NCBI GenBank assembly: GCA_001048675.1
Contig: CCKK01000003.1
Coordinates: 682,001 to 746,000 of the forward strand
Source: Vibrio diabolicus
Lineage (GTDB): Bacteria > Pseudomonadota > Gammaproteobacteria > Enterobacterales > Vibrionaceae
Reading direction: 5' to 3'
Length of the DNA stretch: 64,000 nt
A program made the translations under genes and the position numbers. A model generated the notes under the pieces. The model was not told where the DNA came from. It was given only the letters and a program-made list of their open reading frames with translations, and searched no databases. Shown here piece after piece: positions 17,114-26,172 of the stretch (position 1 is the first letter of the stretch; every line of letters begins with the position of its first letter).

Positions 17114-17509
17114 ATGATTAAGAAAGTCGGCACTACCCAAATCAACGCATTACATCGACTGAGTTGTCACTGCGGAAAAGTTGAACTGGAACTTGCATTA
17201 CCTAATGGTATTGAGAAGCCGAGACGATGTGATTGCTCCATGTGTCGACGTCGCGGCGCGATTGTGGCATCTGTGCCTCTGAATGGTATTCGTATCGTGC
17301 AAGGCGAAGATGTTTTGAAGCTGTATCAATTTAACACTCGCACAGCGAAGCACTTTTTCTGTGGCGAATGCGGTATCTATACGCACCATCAGCGTCGCTC
17401 TGACCCGAGTGAATACGGCTACAATGTCGGCTGTTTAGAGGGCGTCAACCCATATGAATTGGGAACTATCGAAGTGATGGATGGCGTTAACCACCCATCA
17501 GACCGTTAG
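17114..17509 (+). CDS. GFA family glutathione-dependent formaldehyde-activating-like enzyme
   Basis: The 131-residue protein has the zinc-binding pattern of the GFA/CENP-V family: SCHCGKVELEL, then CDCSMCRRRGA, then FFCGECGIYTHHQRR. Six of the conserved cysteines are therefore present. Family members bind zinc and glutathione-like thiols; formaldehyde activation is proven only for some, so the label is generic. AAGGAAAAGTT precedes the ATG. It is monocistronic and convergent with nhaD. The better supported formaldehyde pathway is frmA-fghA at 37.7-39.8 kb. Confidence 0.9.
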   Translation: MIKKVGTTQINALHRLSCHCGKVELELALPNGIEKPRRCDCSMCRRRGAIVASVPLNGIRIVQGEDVLKLYQFNTRTAKHFFCGECGIYTHHQRRSDPSEYGYNVGCLEGVNPYELGTIEVMDGVNHPSDR

Positions 17510-17544
17510 GCCGCATAGCAAGTGAAGAACGTGAGTTGCGGTGC

Positions 17545-18981
17545 TTAGGTAAATAAACCGCTATTCATCCACAAATGCACTGCAATACTGGCGGCATAAC
17601 CCAAGGCGATGACGGGAGCCCACTTTAGGTGGCCAAAGAAGGTGTATTGTCCACGCGCGGCTCCCATTAATGCGACACCTGCCGCAGAGCCAATTGAAAG
17701 CAAGCTGCCCCCCACACCCGCAGTCAATGTGACAAGTAACCAGTTCCCCATCGACATGCTTGGTTCCATGGTCAGTACAGCAAACATAACCGGAATGTTA
17801 TCGACGATGGCAGATAGAACACCAACCATCACGTTGGCCCAGACAGGGTTCCATTGGTTGTACATGACGTTTGAAACCAGTTCGAGATAGCCAAGTAAGC
17901 TCAAACCGCCGACACACATCACTACGCCGTAGAAGAACAGCAAGGTATCCCATTCTGCGCGAGATACACGGTGGAACACGTCAAACGGAACGACTGAACC
18001 TAAGCGTTTTAATGCGTGATCGTCGCCATTGGCAATTGCCATGGCCGCTTTTTTTGCCAAAGAATGTTTGAGTGTTTGGCGTAAGAAATAACCGAAAAAT
18101 TGTAGGTAAGCCAAGCCCATCATCATGCCCATAACGGGTGGGAAGTGCAGTAAAGCGTGGAAAGAGACTGCGGTGGCAATCGTCAGAATGAATAGTGCGA
18201 CAATACGTCTCGCGCCGCGTTTCAGTTCTACGTGTTGGTGAATCGTATTCGGTTTGGTGTTTGGAACAAAGAGTGACATCAAAAACGCAGGAACCAAATA
18301 GTTCACCAGTGACGGGACGAATAACGGGATGAATTCAGCAAAGCTGACATGCCCGGCTTGCCACACCATCAGGGTCGTAATGTCACCAAACGGGCTGAAT
18401 GCACCGCCAGCGTTGGCAGCGATAACAATGTTGATACAGGCAAGATTCACGAATCTAGGATTATCACCAGAGACTTTCATCACCACAGCGCACATCAAGA
18501 GGGCTGTGGTTAAGTTATCGGCAATCGGTGAAATAATAAAGGCGAGAAACCCCGTCAGCCAAAACAGCTTTTTGAAGCCAAAGCCTTTGCCGACCATCCA
18601 CGCCTGTAAGGCATCGAAGAGTTTGCGCTCTTCCATAGCATTGATGTAAGTCATCGCTACTAACAAAAACAGCAGCAGTTCCGCGTATTCCAACAAGTTG
18701 TGTTCTAGTGCGGATTTGGCGATTTCTGGCTGGTTGTGTTGAGCAAAGGTGTAGCCAATCAGAATCCAAATTAACCCTGCAGCGAGCAGCACAGGCTTGG
18801 ATTTTCTCATTTTCAGATACTCTTCCAACATAACCAGTATGTAAGCAATCGAAAAGATAATGAGAGCCGCGTAACCGACACCAGAATTAACAAGGTTCAG
18901 TTCATTGGTGGGTGCAGCAAAGGTGGCGCTAGAGAACAACAAACAGCAGAAAGCCACAATTGGATAGATTGGCATAGACAT
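17545..18981 (-). CDS. nhaD: Na+/H+ antiporter NhaD
   Basis: NhaD is an inner-membrane antiporter of the ion-transporter superfamily that expels sodium and lithium in exchange for protons, first characterised in V. parahaemolyticus. The roughly 478-residue protein has a cleavable-looking N-terminal helix (FSSATFAAP) and then about twelve helices. Conserved charged membrane motifs include FIISPIADNLTTALLMCAVV, GGAFSPFGDITTLMVWQAG and SAIVDNIPVMFAV. AAAGGAG lies in front of ATGTCTATG. I take the first ATG (18981); the second, at 18975, has better spacing. A 38-codon ORF lies about 100 bases upstream in the same orientation. Confidence 0.95.
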   Translation of the reverse strand: MSMPIYPIVAFCCLLFSSATFAAPTNELNLVNSGVGYAALIIFSIAYILVMLEEYLKMRKSKPVLLAAGLIWILIGYTFAQHNQPEIAKSALEHNLLEYAELLLFLLVAMTYINAMEERKLFDALQAWMVGKGFGFKKLFWLTGFLAFIISPIADNLTTALLMCAVVMKVSGDNPRFVNLACINIVIAANAGGAFSPFGDITTLMVWQAGHVSFAEFIPLFVPSLVNYLVPAFLMSLFVPNTKPNTIHQHVELKRGARRIVALFILTIATAVSFHALLHFPPVMGMMMGLAYLQFFGYFLRQTLKHSLAKKAAMAIANGDDHALKRLGSVVPFDVFHRVSRAEWDTLLFFYGVVMCVGGLSLLGYLELVSNVMYNQWNPVWANVMVGVLSAIVDNIPVMFAVLTMEPSMSMGNWLLVTLTAGVGGSLLSIGSAAGVALMGAARGQYTFFGHLKWAPVIALGYAASIAVHLWMNSGLFT

Positions 18982-19083
18982 TTCTCCTTTGTCTGGTTGG
19001 AGAAATATTAGCCACAAATTAATGAGTTAGTTGTGAGAGAGCTCGAATTAACAGTAGGAGTTAGGAAATGATAGTGTGCGCCA

Positions 19084-19200
19084 CTATTTTCTGAGTGACG
19101 CAATGCTTGCTGCGCCAAATAAAACCACAGCGGCATACAAACCGTAAGTTAACCAATGGCTAATCTCTAAAAAAGGAACGAGTCCTTGACCTGCCCACAT
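19084..19200 (-). CDS. Small membrane protein ORF upstream of nhaD (38 residues)
   Basis: This minus-strand ORF begins at ATG 19200 with a strong ACGGAGG site seven bases upstream and ends at TAG. It encodes MWAGQGLVPFLEI, then SHWLTYGLYAAVVLFG and AASIASLRK: a short amphipathic start, one hydrophobic helix of about 18 residues and a basic tail. The size, helix and ribosome-binding site fit a single-pass membrane microprotein. It precedes nhaD by about 100 bases in the same direction, so it could be cotranscribed. I know no family for it. Expression is inferred from sequence only. Confidence 0.5.
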   Translation of the reverse strand: MWAGQGLVPFLEISHWLTYGLYAAVVLFGAASIASLRK

Positions 19201-19343
19201 ACAGCCTCCGTTTAATGAGCAATGTTGTAATATTCGAGCCAATTTAAAGGAAATGAACAATGTTTTTTGTTGAGTGACGGCAAATTCTGAAGGATTAGAA
19301 AGTCAAAAATTGGTCAGTGAGAGAGAAATCTCATTTTTAACTG

Positions 19344-19375
19344 GCTAGCTCTAACCCTTTTGAGTTAGAGCTAGC
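19344..19375. repeat. Perfect 12-bp inverted repeat (hairpin) after the acyltransferase gene
   Basis: GCTAGCTCTAAC and GTTAGAGCTAGC are separated by eight bases. The hairpin lies just beyond the stop of the gene at 19397, so it may end or stabilise that transcript. Neither strand has a proper T-tract, so it is not a standard intrinsic terminator. Confidence 0.55.
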
Positions 19376-19396
19376 TATATCGAGCGCTGAATGGAT

Positions 19397-20422
19397 TTAG
19401 CGCAGCAGCCATTTTCTCAACGGTGAAGCCTCAATTGCTTTCACAAGCAGTATGGTTGCGACAATCGTTGCAAGATAAATAAACACATCTTTCGCAAGGT
19501 ATTGCAACCCGATAAATCCAGCGACATTCATCATAATAATTATCACAAGCAGATGGCTAACATAAATGCCTAACACGCTAGGAGATAGTTTGAATACCCA
19601 AGGCATATCGCCAAAATGTGGGTGGACTAAGAGCCACATAAAGACACCCAGGGCCCAGATAACAGTACCAAACAGGAAGTCGTGAGAATTAAAAGCGACC
19701 TCGTGTTGCATTAGCCAATAAGCTTCACCAAAGTGCAGCGCCATACCAAGAAGAATGCATCGAATCGTATTGTTTCGCGACCATCGCCACTGTTCTTCTC
19801 GTGCTAGATAACCCAGTGTTACCAGCAACGTACTGAAAAACGGCCCATTACGAGTAAAGAAAGGCGCTGGCAGGTCGGTAATGGTCGAATAACTGCCAGC
19901 AAACACGCCGTATATGTATAGCAATACGGCGGTTGGCAGTACCAATTGAGCCATATTGATATGCACGAGGAAGGCAATTAAGGCAACGGCAATAACCAGA
20001 GCTGGAATAAACCACAGGTGAACGAGCCCGCCTTCGACGAGTGAATTGAGCGGGGTCGACATTAAGTAGCCCCAGTAGCCCTGCCTTTCGGCGAGATACC
20101 CCGCCTCAGCGACAGTTTGCCACTGGAATGGCATCAATAAACTGATCACGCTCCAAATGAGCCAAACCTTCATCAGTGGTTTGGCGTAGTTTTTTAGTGT
20201 TTCGATAGGTGCGCGGCTTAGCTTGGGCTGGATAAGATAACCAGAAATGAGAAAAAACAGTGGCACAGCAAAACGAGCCAATTGGTTGAGTATATAGCCA
20301 ACCCACGGTATTCCATCCCATTGCCAGTATGTCAGGGCCATCTGGCAGTGCAATCCTATAATTGCAAACATCGCAATAATACGCGCAAACTCTAAGCTGG
20401 CTATTTTTTGTTTCTTTGCCAT
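19397..20422 (-). CDS. Acyltransferase 3 family membrane protein
   Basis: This 341-residue integral membrane protein has about ten hydrophobic helices and the acyltransferase-3 signature near its N-terminus: SLEFARIIAMFAIIGLHCQM (the catalytic His lies in this helix), then FAVPLFFLISGYLI. These enzymes transfer acetyl or other acyl groups to surface polysaccharides, peptidoglycan or exported molecules. No glycosyltransferase or polysaccharide gene is adjacent, so the acceptor is unknown. The C-terminus LLVKAIEASPLRKWLL is typical (dxPl.kwL). It stands alone, divergent from the TetR gene by about 250 bases. Confidence 0.88.
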   Translation of the reverse strand: MAKKQKIASLEFARIIAMFAIIGLHCQMALTYWQWDGIPWVGYILNQLARFAVPLFFLISGYLIQPKLSRAPIETLKNYAKPLMKVWLIWSVISLLMPFQWQTVAEAGYLAERQGYWGYLMSTPLNSLVEGGLVHLWFIPALVIAVALIAFLVHINMAQLVLPTAVLLYIYGVFAGSYSTITDLPAPFFTRNGPFFSTLLVTLGYLAREEQWRWSRNNTIRCILLGMALHFGEAYWLMQHEVAFNSHDFLFGTVIWALGVFMWLLVHPHFGDMPWVFKLSPSVLGIYVSHLLVIIIMMNVAGFIGLQYLAKDVFIYLATIVATILLVKAIEASPLRKWLLR

Positions 20423-20647
20423 TACATTACTTACCTAAATAAAAAAACTTAGGTGAAAGTAGCAGGTTGTGGCTGAATTAATGCGTGAAAAAGTCAACAG
20501 ACTCGCGCTTACACTGAAGCTGTGTTTAAATTTAAGACTTACCTCAAACTTCTTAATTATTAACCCATTAACCAACTCAATACGTGATTAGCGAGTCGAA
20601 AATGACACTAATGTATGGTTAGACCAGTTAACTCTAGATTGCAAAAA

Positions 20648-20661
20648 AGAACGATCGTGCT
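20648..20661. promoter_or_regulatory. Probable TetR operator upstream of tetR gene
   Basis: AGAACGATCGTGCT, with palindromic core ACGATCGT, lies 12 bases before the ATG of the TetR gene. The same 14-mer, inverted and with one change, recurs in front of the hydrolase gene at 21345-21358, and both are flanked by A/T runs. Repetition at both promoters is good evidence for one regulator binding both. Confidence 0.7.
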
Positions 20662-20673
20662 AAAAATAAGATT

Positions 20674-21264
20674 ATGCAAAAAGGAAAAGTGACAAAAGAG
20701 TTTATTCTGCAACGGGCTTTTGAGATCGCCAGCGAAGACGGATTAGAAAGTCTTACGATTGGTGAGTTAGCCAAGCAATGCGGTATGTCGAAAAGTGGTC
20801 TGTTTGCCCACTTCAATTCGAAGTTGAATTTACAACTATCGGTATTGGAGCACGCCAATAAAGTGTTCGCCGCCCGAGTTATTGAGCCTGTTCGTGAAGC
20901 AGGGGATGGCAATATCGAACGTAAAATTCGAGGGTTGCTCGACTCTTGGATGACTTGGAACCACGCATTTCAAGGAAGTTGTATGTTTCTAGACGCTTGG
21001 AATGACACGGCAGATAAAGATTGCCCACTTCAGGCCGGACTGCGTAAATCCATAGACACTTGGCTGAGCTATTTGGAGATCCAAATAACGAAAGGCAAAG
21101 AGAAGCAAGAATTTGCAGCAGACTTAGATACACGCCAAGCAACGTTTGATTTATACGGTCTTTATTTGAGTGCGCATGTTTTTTACTCAATTAAAGGTGA
21201 GGAAGAAAGCTTGCGCCTGTTTTGGCAAGGGATCGACAACTTATTTTCTCGCTGGAAAGGCTGA
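20674..21264 (+). CDS. TetR/AcrR family regulator
   Basis: This 196-residue protein has the TetR helix-turn-helix in residues 27-50 (LTIGELAKQCGMSKSGLFAHFNSK) and a C-terminal ligand-binding domain with GSCMFLDAWND and FYSIKGEEESLRLFWQGIDNLF, close to the TetR_C_6-like group. It precedes an alpha/beta hydrolase gene in the same direction. Matching palindromes before both genes suggest that it represses itself and the hydrolase until a hydrophobic ligand, possibly a hydrolase substrate, binds. The ribosome-binding site is weak. Confidence 0.9.
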   Translation: MQKGKVTKEFILQRAFEIASEDGLESLTIGELAKQCGMSKSGLFAHFNSKLNLQLSVLEHANKVFAARVIEPVREAGDGNIERKIRGLLDSWMTWNHAFQGSCMFLDAWNDTADKDCPLQAGLRKSIDTWLSYLEIQITKGKEKQEFAADLDTRQATFDLYGLYLSAHVFYSIKGEEESLRLFWQGIDNLFSRWKG

Positions 21265-21305
21265 TACCAGTTATTCGCTTTCCAGATTTGTAGACATAAA
21301 ATCAT

Positions 21306-21334
21306 AAAGAGCGGCTGAGTTCGCTCTTTCTTAT
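21306..21334 (+). terminator. Terminator after the TetR gene
   Basis: The stem AAAGAGCG / CGCTCTTT with loop GCTGAGTT is followed by CTTATC, a weak U-tract. It lies just upstream of the second operator, so the hydrolase has its own promoter. Confidence 0.6.
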
Positions 21335-21344
21335 CAGCATAAAA

Positions 21345-21358
21345 AGCACGACCGTTCT
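21345..21358. promoter_or_regulatory. Probable TetR operator upstream of the hydrolase gene
   Basis: AGCACGACCGTTCT is the inverse of the site at 20648-20661 with one mismatch, and it lies 35 bases before the hydrolase ATG. It probably binds the TetR protein encoded just upstream. Confidence 0.7.
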
Positions 21359-21393
21359 ATTTTTGTGCGTAGCTGATAGTTAAGGACATAATC

Positions 21394-22251
21394 ATGAGTG
21401 AAAAAATTTACTTTAATACATCGCAACGTTTCAGTATTAAGCGCAGTTTGGTGAACATCAGTACGCGTTTACACCATACGCTGGCCCCTTCCCATGCAAA
21501 GAATACCGCGCGTAAGTTGCTCCTGACACCTGCTCGCACAGCACCTAAAAACACCGAACCTCAAGGACTTGCCAAGGGTGAAATTAAAGGGCATGCAGGC
21601 ATTATCAAAACCTACACTTTGGGCTCTGGACCTATTTGGGTGTTAACTCATGGTTGGTCTGGCACCGCAAGTCAGTTTTATCCGTTGATGGAACATATTG
21701 CGTCGAAAGGTTTCACCGCTTTGGCATACGATCATCCAGCACATGGTGAGAGTGAAGGACAGTATGGGCACATTCCGGGTTTTGTCAAAGGGTTAGAAGA
21801 TGTGTTAGATACGGTAGACGATATTGTTGGTCTAGTTGGGCACAGCATGGGCACCGCTTCTGCTCTTGAGTGCAGACATAGCAAATTAGAAAACAAGCCT
21901 TTACTGCTTATTGCACCGGTATTGAATTACGTAGAGAACCTATTCGGTAGCATTGCTCGTTCAGGTTATTCGATGAAGCTTTTTAATGCCGTAGTTTCTG
22001 AAGTTGAAGATCAATTTGGTTACCCATTACAGTCAATTGATCCGCTGAAGCGTTTGGCTGAGCGCTCGTCTCCAGCCATCATTGTTCATGATGAGCAGGA
22101 TAAGTTCACTAAGTACAGTATCTCTGCACAAGCCGCTGAAGAGATTGAAAATGTTGAGTTAGTGACAACGCAAGGTCAAGGCCATGGCCGAGTGATGAAG
22201 TGTGGACAAGTCTTCAGTAGTTTTGACCGTTTACTCGATCGTGCTTGGTAA
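21394..22251 (+). CDS. Alpha/beta hydrolase
   Basis: This 285-residue hydrolase has the nucleophile elbow GHSMGTAS near residue 150, the oxyanion-hole loop LTHGWSGTASQFYP near residue 89, and the acid and histidine in VHDEQDKFTKYS and TQGQGHGRVM. The basic N-terminal 60 residues precede the catalytic domain and contain no clear signal peptide, so it is probably cytoplasmic. Substrates are likely ester or acyl compounds, but the sequence does not say which. Control by the adjacent TetR protein is inferred from the shared operator. It ends before a terminator shared with the convergent chitinase gene. Confidence 0.9.
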   Translation: MSEKIYFNTSQRFSIKRSLVNISTRLHHTLAPSHAKNTARKLLLTPARTAPKNTEPQGLAKGEIKGHAGIIKTYTLGSGPIWVLTHGWSGTASQFYPLMEHIASKGFTALAYDHPAHGESEGQYGHIPGFVKGLEDVLDTVDDIVGLVGHSMGTASALECRHSKLENKPLLLIAPVLNYVENLFGSIARSGYSMKLFNAVVSEVEDQFGYPLQSIDPLKRLAERSSPAIIVHDEQDKFTKYSISAQAAEEIENVELVTTQGQGHGRVMKCGQVFSSFDRLLDRAW

Positions 22252-22359
22252 TCTTCATGCTTGCTAATTGGCTCGGTCCGTTTTGGGCTAATTCGATTTG
22301 AAAGCAATACCTCGGATGGTTTTTCGTCTATGGTATCGCTTTTCTCGTTATGAGATAAA

Positions 22360-22389
22360 AACAAAAAAGGACAGCCGAAGCTGTCCTTT
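22360..22389. terminator. Intrinsic terminator between hydrolase and chitinase
   Basis: A 10-bp stem AAAGGACAGC / GCTGTCCTTT with tetraloop CGAA is flanked by an A-run that gives an excellent U-tract on the minus strand. It mainly ends the chitinase mRNA. Confidence 0.9.
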
Positions 22390-22425
22390 CATCGTTAACT
22401 TTACAGAAAGTCTGCAAGGTTGGGC

Positions 22426-24972
22426 TTAGTTACAGTTAGCTACGCCAACTTCTTTCCAAACGCCCCATTCGCCAGATTGGCTAGGATCGTCACCCTGAGT
22501 CCACCATTTCGCTTCCCAAGTTTTACCTGCATGAGTGACTTGGTTGCCGCCTGTGTACACTGCGCTTGCATCCCATGCGTTGTCACAGGTGCCTGGGTTT
22601 GGATCGGTGGTATGCTGTGCAACAACAACAGTTGCGCTTGCCGTTGAAGACGCTTTGCCGTCGCTCACACTTACGGTAAAGCTTAGGCTAGTGTCTTGCG
22701 GGTATTCAGCAGCAGTGAAAGTTACTTTAGAACCTTCAACCGTTGCGTTCAAACCTTGAGGAAGCGTCCAGTTGAAAGTAAGAGTATCGTTGTCTGCATC
22801 GCTAGAGGCTGACGCATCTACAACCACAACGTCACCAGCGTTTGCTGTTGCTGGAGCAACAACTTGCGCTACTGGCGCATTGTTCGCTGGGTCAACCACA
22901 CCTGCTGGCTTCACAGTTACTACAACAAGGTCAGATGCCGTTGCACCTTCGTTGTCAGTCACCGTTAGCTTGAAAGTTAATTGCTCCTCAACGGTAACTT
23001 CTGCTGCATCAAAGCTTGCTTTCGCAGTGTTGGCGCCTGCTAGTACCACTGCAGTGCCAGAGACTTGCTCCCAAGCGTAGCTTGCGATAGTGCCGTCAGA
23101 GTCTTTCGATAGGCTGCCATCTAGAACCACACTTGCAGGGCCAGTTACAGATTGATCTGCGCCAGCAGCTGCGGTTGGTTTACGGTTTGGTTGAGGAACT
23201 ACACCGCCAGCCATACCTTCGTGCATTGCGTTGAGAATGTCACCATTATCCGCGTCGATTTCCCAAGAGAATAGACCCGCAAGACCCAGAGACTTCGCGT
23301 AGTTACCTTTTGCTAGCACTGAGCGATGGTCATCAAATGTGATCAACTCACCCGTTGTGCGGTTCCACACCCATGGTGCTTCTGCTTGTGCATCATAGCC
23401 GTACTCGAAACCGTTAATGCCAGTGTTGTTGGCACCTAGCATAAATGACTTAATGCCTTTGTAGTCGATTACGCCATCTTCCCAAACACCTTGCGCTGTA
23501 CTGCCCTTCAGTTTACCTGTTGCAGTACCTGTCATTGGGTCATTTGGATCGGTTAGCGTATCTGGAGTTACGCCTTCCCAGCCACGACCGTACATTGCTG
23601 TACCAAGTACTAGCTTGTTCGCAGGAACGCCTTGAGCAAGAAGAAGCTGGATGCCGTTATCTGCTGTGTAAGCAGGACCTTTGTACGGTTCGCCGTTCTC
23701 ATCAACGCCACTACCGTCACACTGACCAGGGCGCATGAATGAACCACAGTAAAGCGCAGTTTGGTGACCAGGAACGTTGTTCCAACCGCCATAGAAGTCG
23801 TAAGTCATCGCGAAGATGTAGTCCATGTATTGAACCGCATCTGCATAGTCTACGTCTTCAATCTTGTCGTAACCGACCCCGATAGCTGACGTTAGCTCGT
23901 AAGTACGGCCTGTCTCAGCTTCTAATTCATCAAGCATTACGCGCAATTCACGCATCAGTGCGATGTAAGCCGGGCCATCGTTTACAGGGTCGCCTTTATC
24001 CGCGGCTGCACCGCCGCCACCTGGGAATTCCCAGTCGATATCAACACCGTCGTAGAATTTCCAAGTTTTCAGGAACTTCTTAACCGATGCGACGAATGTG
24101 TCTCGGTTTTTCTTGTCTACGAAATCGAAGAATGGGTCAGACAGCGTCCAGCCACCGATAGATGGGATGATTTTTAGATCAGGGTTACGTTGTTTCAATG
24201 CCATTAGCATTGCGTAGTTACCCTTGATAGGTGTGCTGTATTCATGACCAGCTTGTGGGAAGCTCTTCTGATAAGCGGCCCAAGGATCGTGGATCACGAC
24301 TTCGTAGTCAGGCACGCCTGTACAAGCGGTTTGTAGTGCATTGAAGCTGTTGCCGCCAACAGACTTCACAGACTCATTTGGGCCACAAATTGGGATAAAA
24401 CCGTAAAGGATGTGAGTCAAGTTGTCGACTGGCATGTTATCGACCGTGTAGTCACGACCATAGATGCCCCACTCAACAAAATACGTACCCATCACGACGC
24501 TTGGATCGGTATTGTACGTTTTGTTGTTTGGATCAACATTCATCGTCAGTGGCTTCAAGTGAGAACCATCGGTATCTGCAATCGTGATTTCAGCTGGTGC
24601 GCTTTTCGCACAACCTGTCGCATCACACGCTTCGATTTCCATTTGGTATAGGCCGCCCTGACCATATTCAAATGTCGCTGTTGTTTGGCTACCAGTGATT
24701 GGGCCGGTTGCTACTTTTTCACCATCAAAATAGACGTTGTAAGTATCACCTGGCGTGCCACTCCACTGGTTAAACTTAACAGTGATCTTCGCTTGCTCAT
24801 GGTATTTCACCATGTCGTAGTAGCCTGACGTGGTTTCCATCGCGAGTTCAATTTTAGAAAACTGAAGGTTGTTGGAACCGTACATATCGATACTTGGTGC
24901 GGTTGGAGCCGCAACTGCAGCACCTGATAGTGCTAAAGCAACGCCAGCTGCACATAGGTTAAATCGAATCAT
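22426..24972 (-). CDS. chiA: Secreted chitinase A, GH18 with PKD and chitin-binding domains
   Basis: This is an 848-residue endochitinase, the size of Vibrio ChiA. Residues 1-22 are a signal peptide, followed by the chitinase-A N-terminal Fn3-like domain to about 135. The GH18 barrel (about 155-580) has the catalytic motif DGVDIDWE at about 308-315, with Glu315 as acid/base. Two PKD-like domains (about 590-790; KDSDGTIASYAWEQVSG and SSDADNDTLTFNWTLP) precede a C-terminal CBM5/12 with WEAKWWTQGDDPS and GVWKEV. Start MIRFNLCAAG (24972) is preferred to an upstream ATG. It degrades chitin outside the cell, feeding the NagB step. A palindrome lies in its leader. Confidence 0.97.
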   Translation of the reverse strand: MIRFNLCAAGVALALSGAAVAAPTAPSIDMYGSNNLQFSKIELAMETTSGYYDMVKYHEQAKITVKFNQWSGTPGDTYNVYFDGEKVATGPITGSQTTATFEYGQGGLYQMEIEACDATGCAKSAPAEITIADTDGSHLKPLTMNVDPNNKTYNTDPSVVMGTYFVEWGIYGRDYTVDNMPVDNLTHILYGFIPICGPNESVKSVGGNSFNALQTACTGVPDYEVVIHDPWAAYQKSFPQAGHEYSTPIKGNYAMLMALKQRNPDLKIIPSIGGWTLSDPFFDFVDKKNRDTFVASVKKFLKTWKFYDGVDIDWEFPGGGGAAADKGDPVNDGPAYIALMRELRVMLDELEAETGRTYELTSAIGVGYDKIEDVDYADAVQYMDYIFAMTYDFYGGWNNVPGHQTALYCGSFMRPGQCDGSGVDENGEPYKGPAYTADNGIQLLLAQGVPANKLVLGTAMYGRGWEGVTPDTLTDPNDPMTGTATGKLKGSTAQGVWEDGVIDYKGIKSFMLGANNTGINGFEYGYDAQAEAPWVWNRTTGELITFDDHRSVLAKGNYAKSLGLAGLFSWEIDADNGDILNAMHEGMAGGVVPQPNRKPTAAAGADQSVTGPASVVLDGSLSKDSDGTIASYAWEQVSGTAVVLAGANTAKASFDAAEVTVEEQLTFKLTVTDNEGATASDLVVVTVKPAGVVDPANNAPVAQVVAPATANAGDVVVVDASASSDADNDTLTFNWTLPQGLNATVEGSKVTFTAAEYPQDTSLSFTVSVSDGKASSTASATVVVAQHTTDPNPGTCDNAWDASAVYTGGNQVTHAGKTWEAKWWTQGDDPSQSGEWGVWKEVGVANCN

Positions 24973-24997
24973 AACTTCTCTCTCAATCCTTGGATTC

Positions 24998-25015
24998 ATG
25001 TTCTACCTAGAACAT
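24998..25015. promoter_or_regulatory. 18-bp palindrome in the chitinase leader
   Basis: ATGTTCTA (24998-25005) and TAGAACAT (25008-25015) are perfect inverted arms around CC, 25 bases upstream of the chitinase ATG. It could be an operator or an mRNA hairpin near the ribosome-binding site. The rest of the gap to 25342 is AT-rich and has no gene. Confidence 0.5.
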
Positions 25016-25342
25016 AGGCTGCTCTTGCACCAGATAAGATGATTGGATTTACTCCATGTGCAAAAGCATCACACTCAGCATTTCAGAGTAGTTTTTTTTC
25101 GTCAAAAAAAATTAAGACGGTTTTCGAGGCACTTGAGAGAACTTAACTAAAACTCGCACTCTGTTACACAGAAAGTGTCAGACTGAGTCAATAATTTATA
25201 AAATCTCAGCAGAAACTAAAATTATTGTTTACTCAGTAGCGAGTGTGATAAATGCGATGAATACCTTATTTCATTGTTTATTAAGGTTTTGTTTCATCGA
25301 AATAGAAAGAGAATTGAAAGGAGAAATAGCCGTGAAGACGTG

Positions 25343-25846
25343 CTAGTCACGGCTGAAATGTTCACTTAATGCAGCGCGACGTTTTGAAGCCGATCCGGTT
25401 TCTGAGCCTTGAACGGTATGCTCAAATCCCTTACGGATGAATCGTTGGTCTGGAATAAGAGGCTCAATACGGCGAATCTGAGGTGAAAGGTGAGAGCCCG
25501 AGATCTGGTACGCGGTTTTTCCTAATCCGGTGTTCAACGTGATGACCTTTCCATCGAATTCAAATTCTGTCGTGATGAGTCGATGGTTTCGATATACCCC
25601 ATCCTCCGTGAAAGTCAGACGTTCTGTTTGGTAGGGTGGCGCGCCGATCTCAATCCACTCGCCGTAGACTTTTTCCGGGTCAATATGGTCTTGATAGGAT
25701 AGGTGGATTTGATAGCTGAAAAACGTCAAAAGACCCACCCCAAAAACGGCAAATGTGCTTTTGAGGACTTTGGATTGGTGGCGAACCCAAAATGAAAGTT
25801 TTGGTTCCTGTCTTGTTTTCCGCCTTCGGCGAGCTGAGTCCGTCAT
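25343..25846 (-). CDS. DUF2850-like membrane-anchored protein
   Basis: Starting at ATG 25846 (MTDSARRRRKTRQEP) gives 167 residues; an in-frame ATG at 25915 would add 23 more. A very basic N-terminus precedes one transmembrane helix (STFAVFGVGLLTFFSYQI, about residues 33-50). An outward-facing domain follows: VYGEWIEIGAPPYQTERLTF, then GVYRNHRLITTEFEFDG. This pattern resembles DUF2850, a small Vibrionaceae family of unknown function. The last 30 residues are charged and probably disordered. It is monocistronic; nothing nearby suggests a role. Confidence 0.6.
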   Translation of the reverse strand: MTDSARRRRKTRQEPKLSFWVRHQSKVLKSTFAVFGVGLLTFFSYQIHLSYQDHIDPEKVYGEWIEIGAPPYQTERLTFTEDGVYRNHRLITTEFEFDGKVITLNTGLGKTAYQISGSHLSPQIRRIEPLIPDQRFIRKGFEHTVQGSETGSASKRRAALSEHFSRD

Positions 25847-26172
25847 TGGTCTACTTTTCTTCCCTTTTTTAATATGGTGGAAACCTTCCTTCTCAAAAAC
25901 AAACAATCCCGCCATTAAGACTAAGAAATTATGATCTAATGTCCACTTTTACATTCGGATACACTCTTATTGATGGTTTTATTGTTTGCTAGCGTTAACT
26001 AATTCACCGACTTTATCTCACTAATTACGTCGTCTGGTTAAGCCTAGAAAAAGGTGGCCTCGCTCAGTAGCAAAGGATGTGCTTTATAACGTTGAGCTTA
26101 ATGGCTTTCAGAGCTTGAGTAACAGGAAGAAACAAGGTAAAAAAGAGCGGACTTTTGATAAGGAAACCAATA

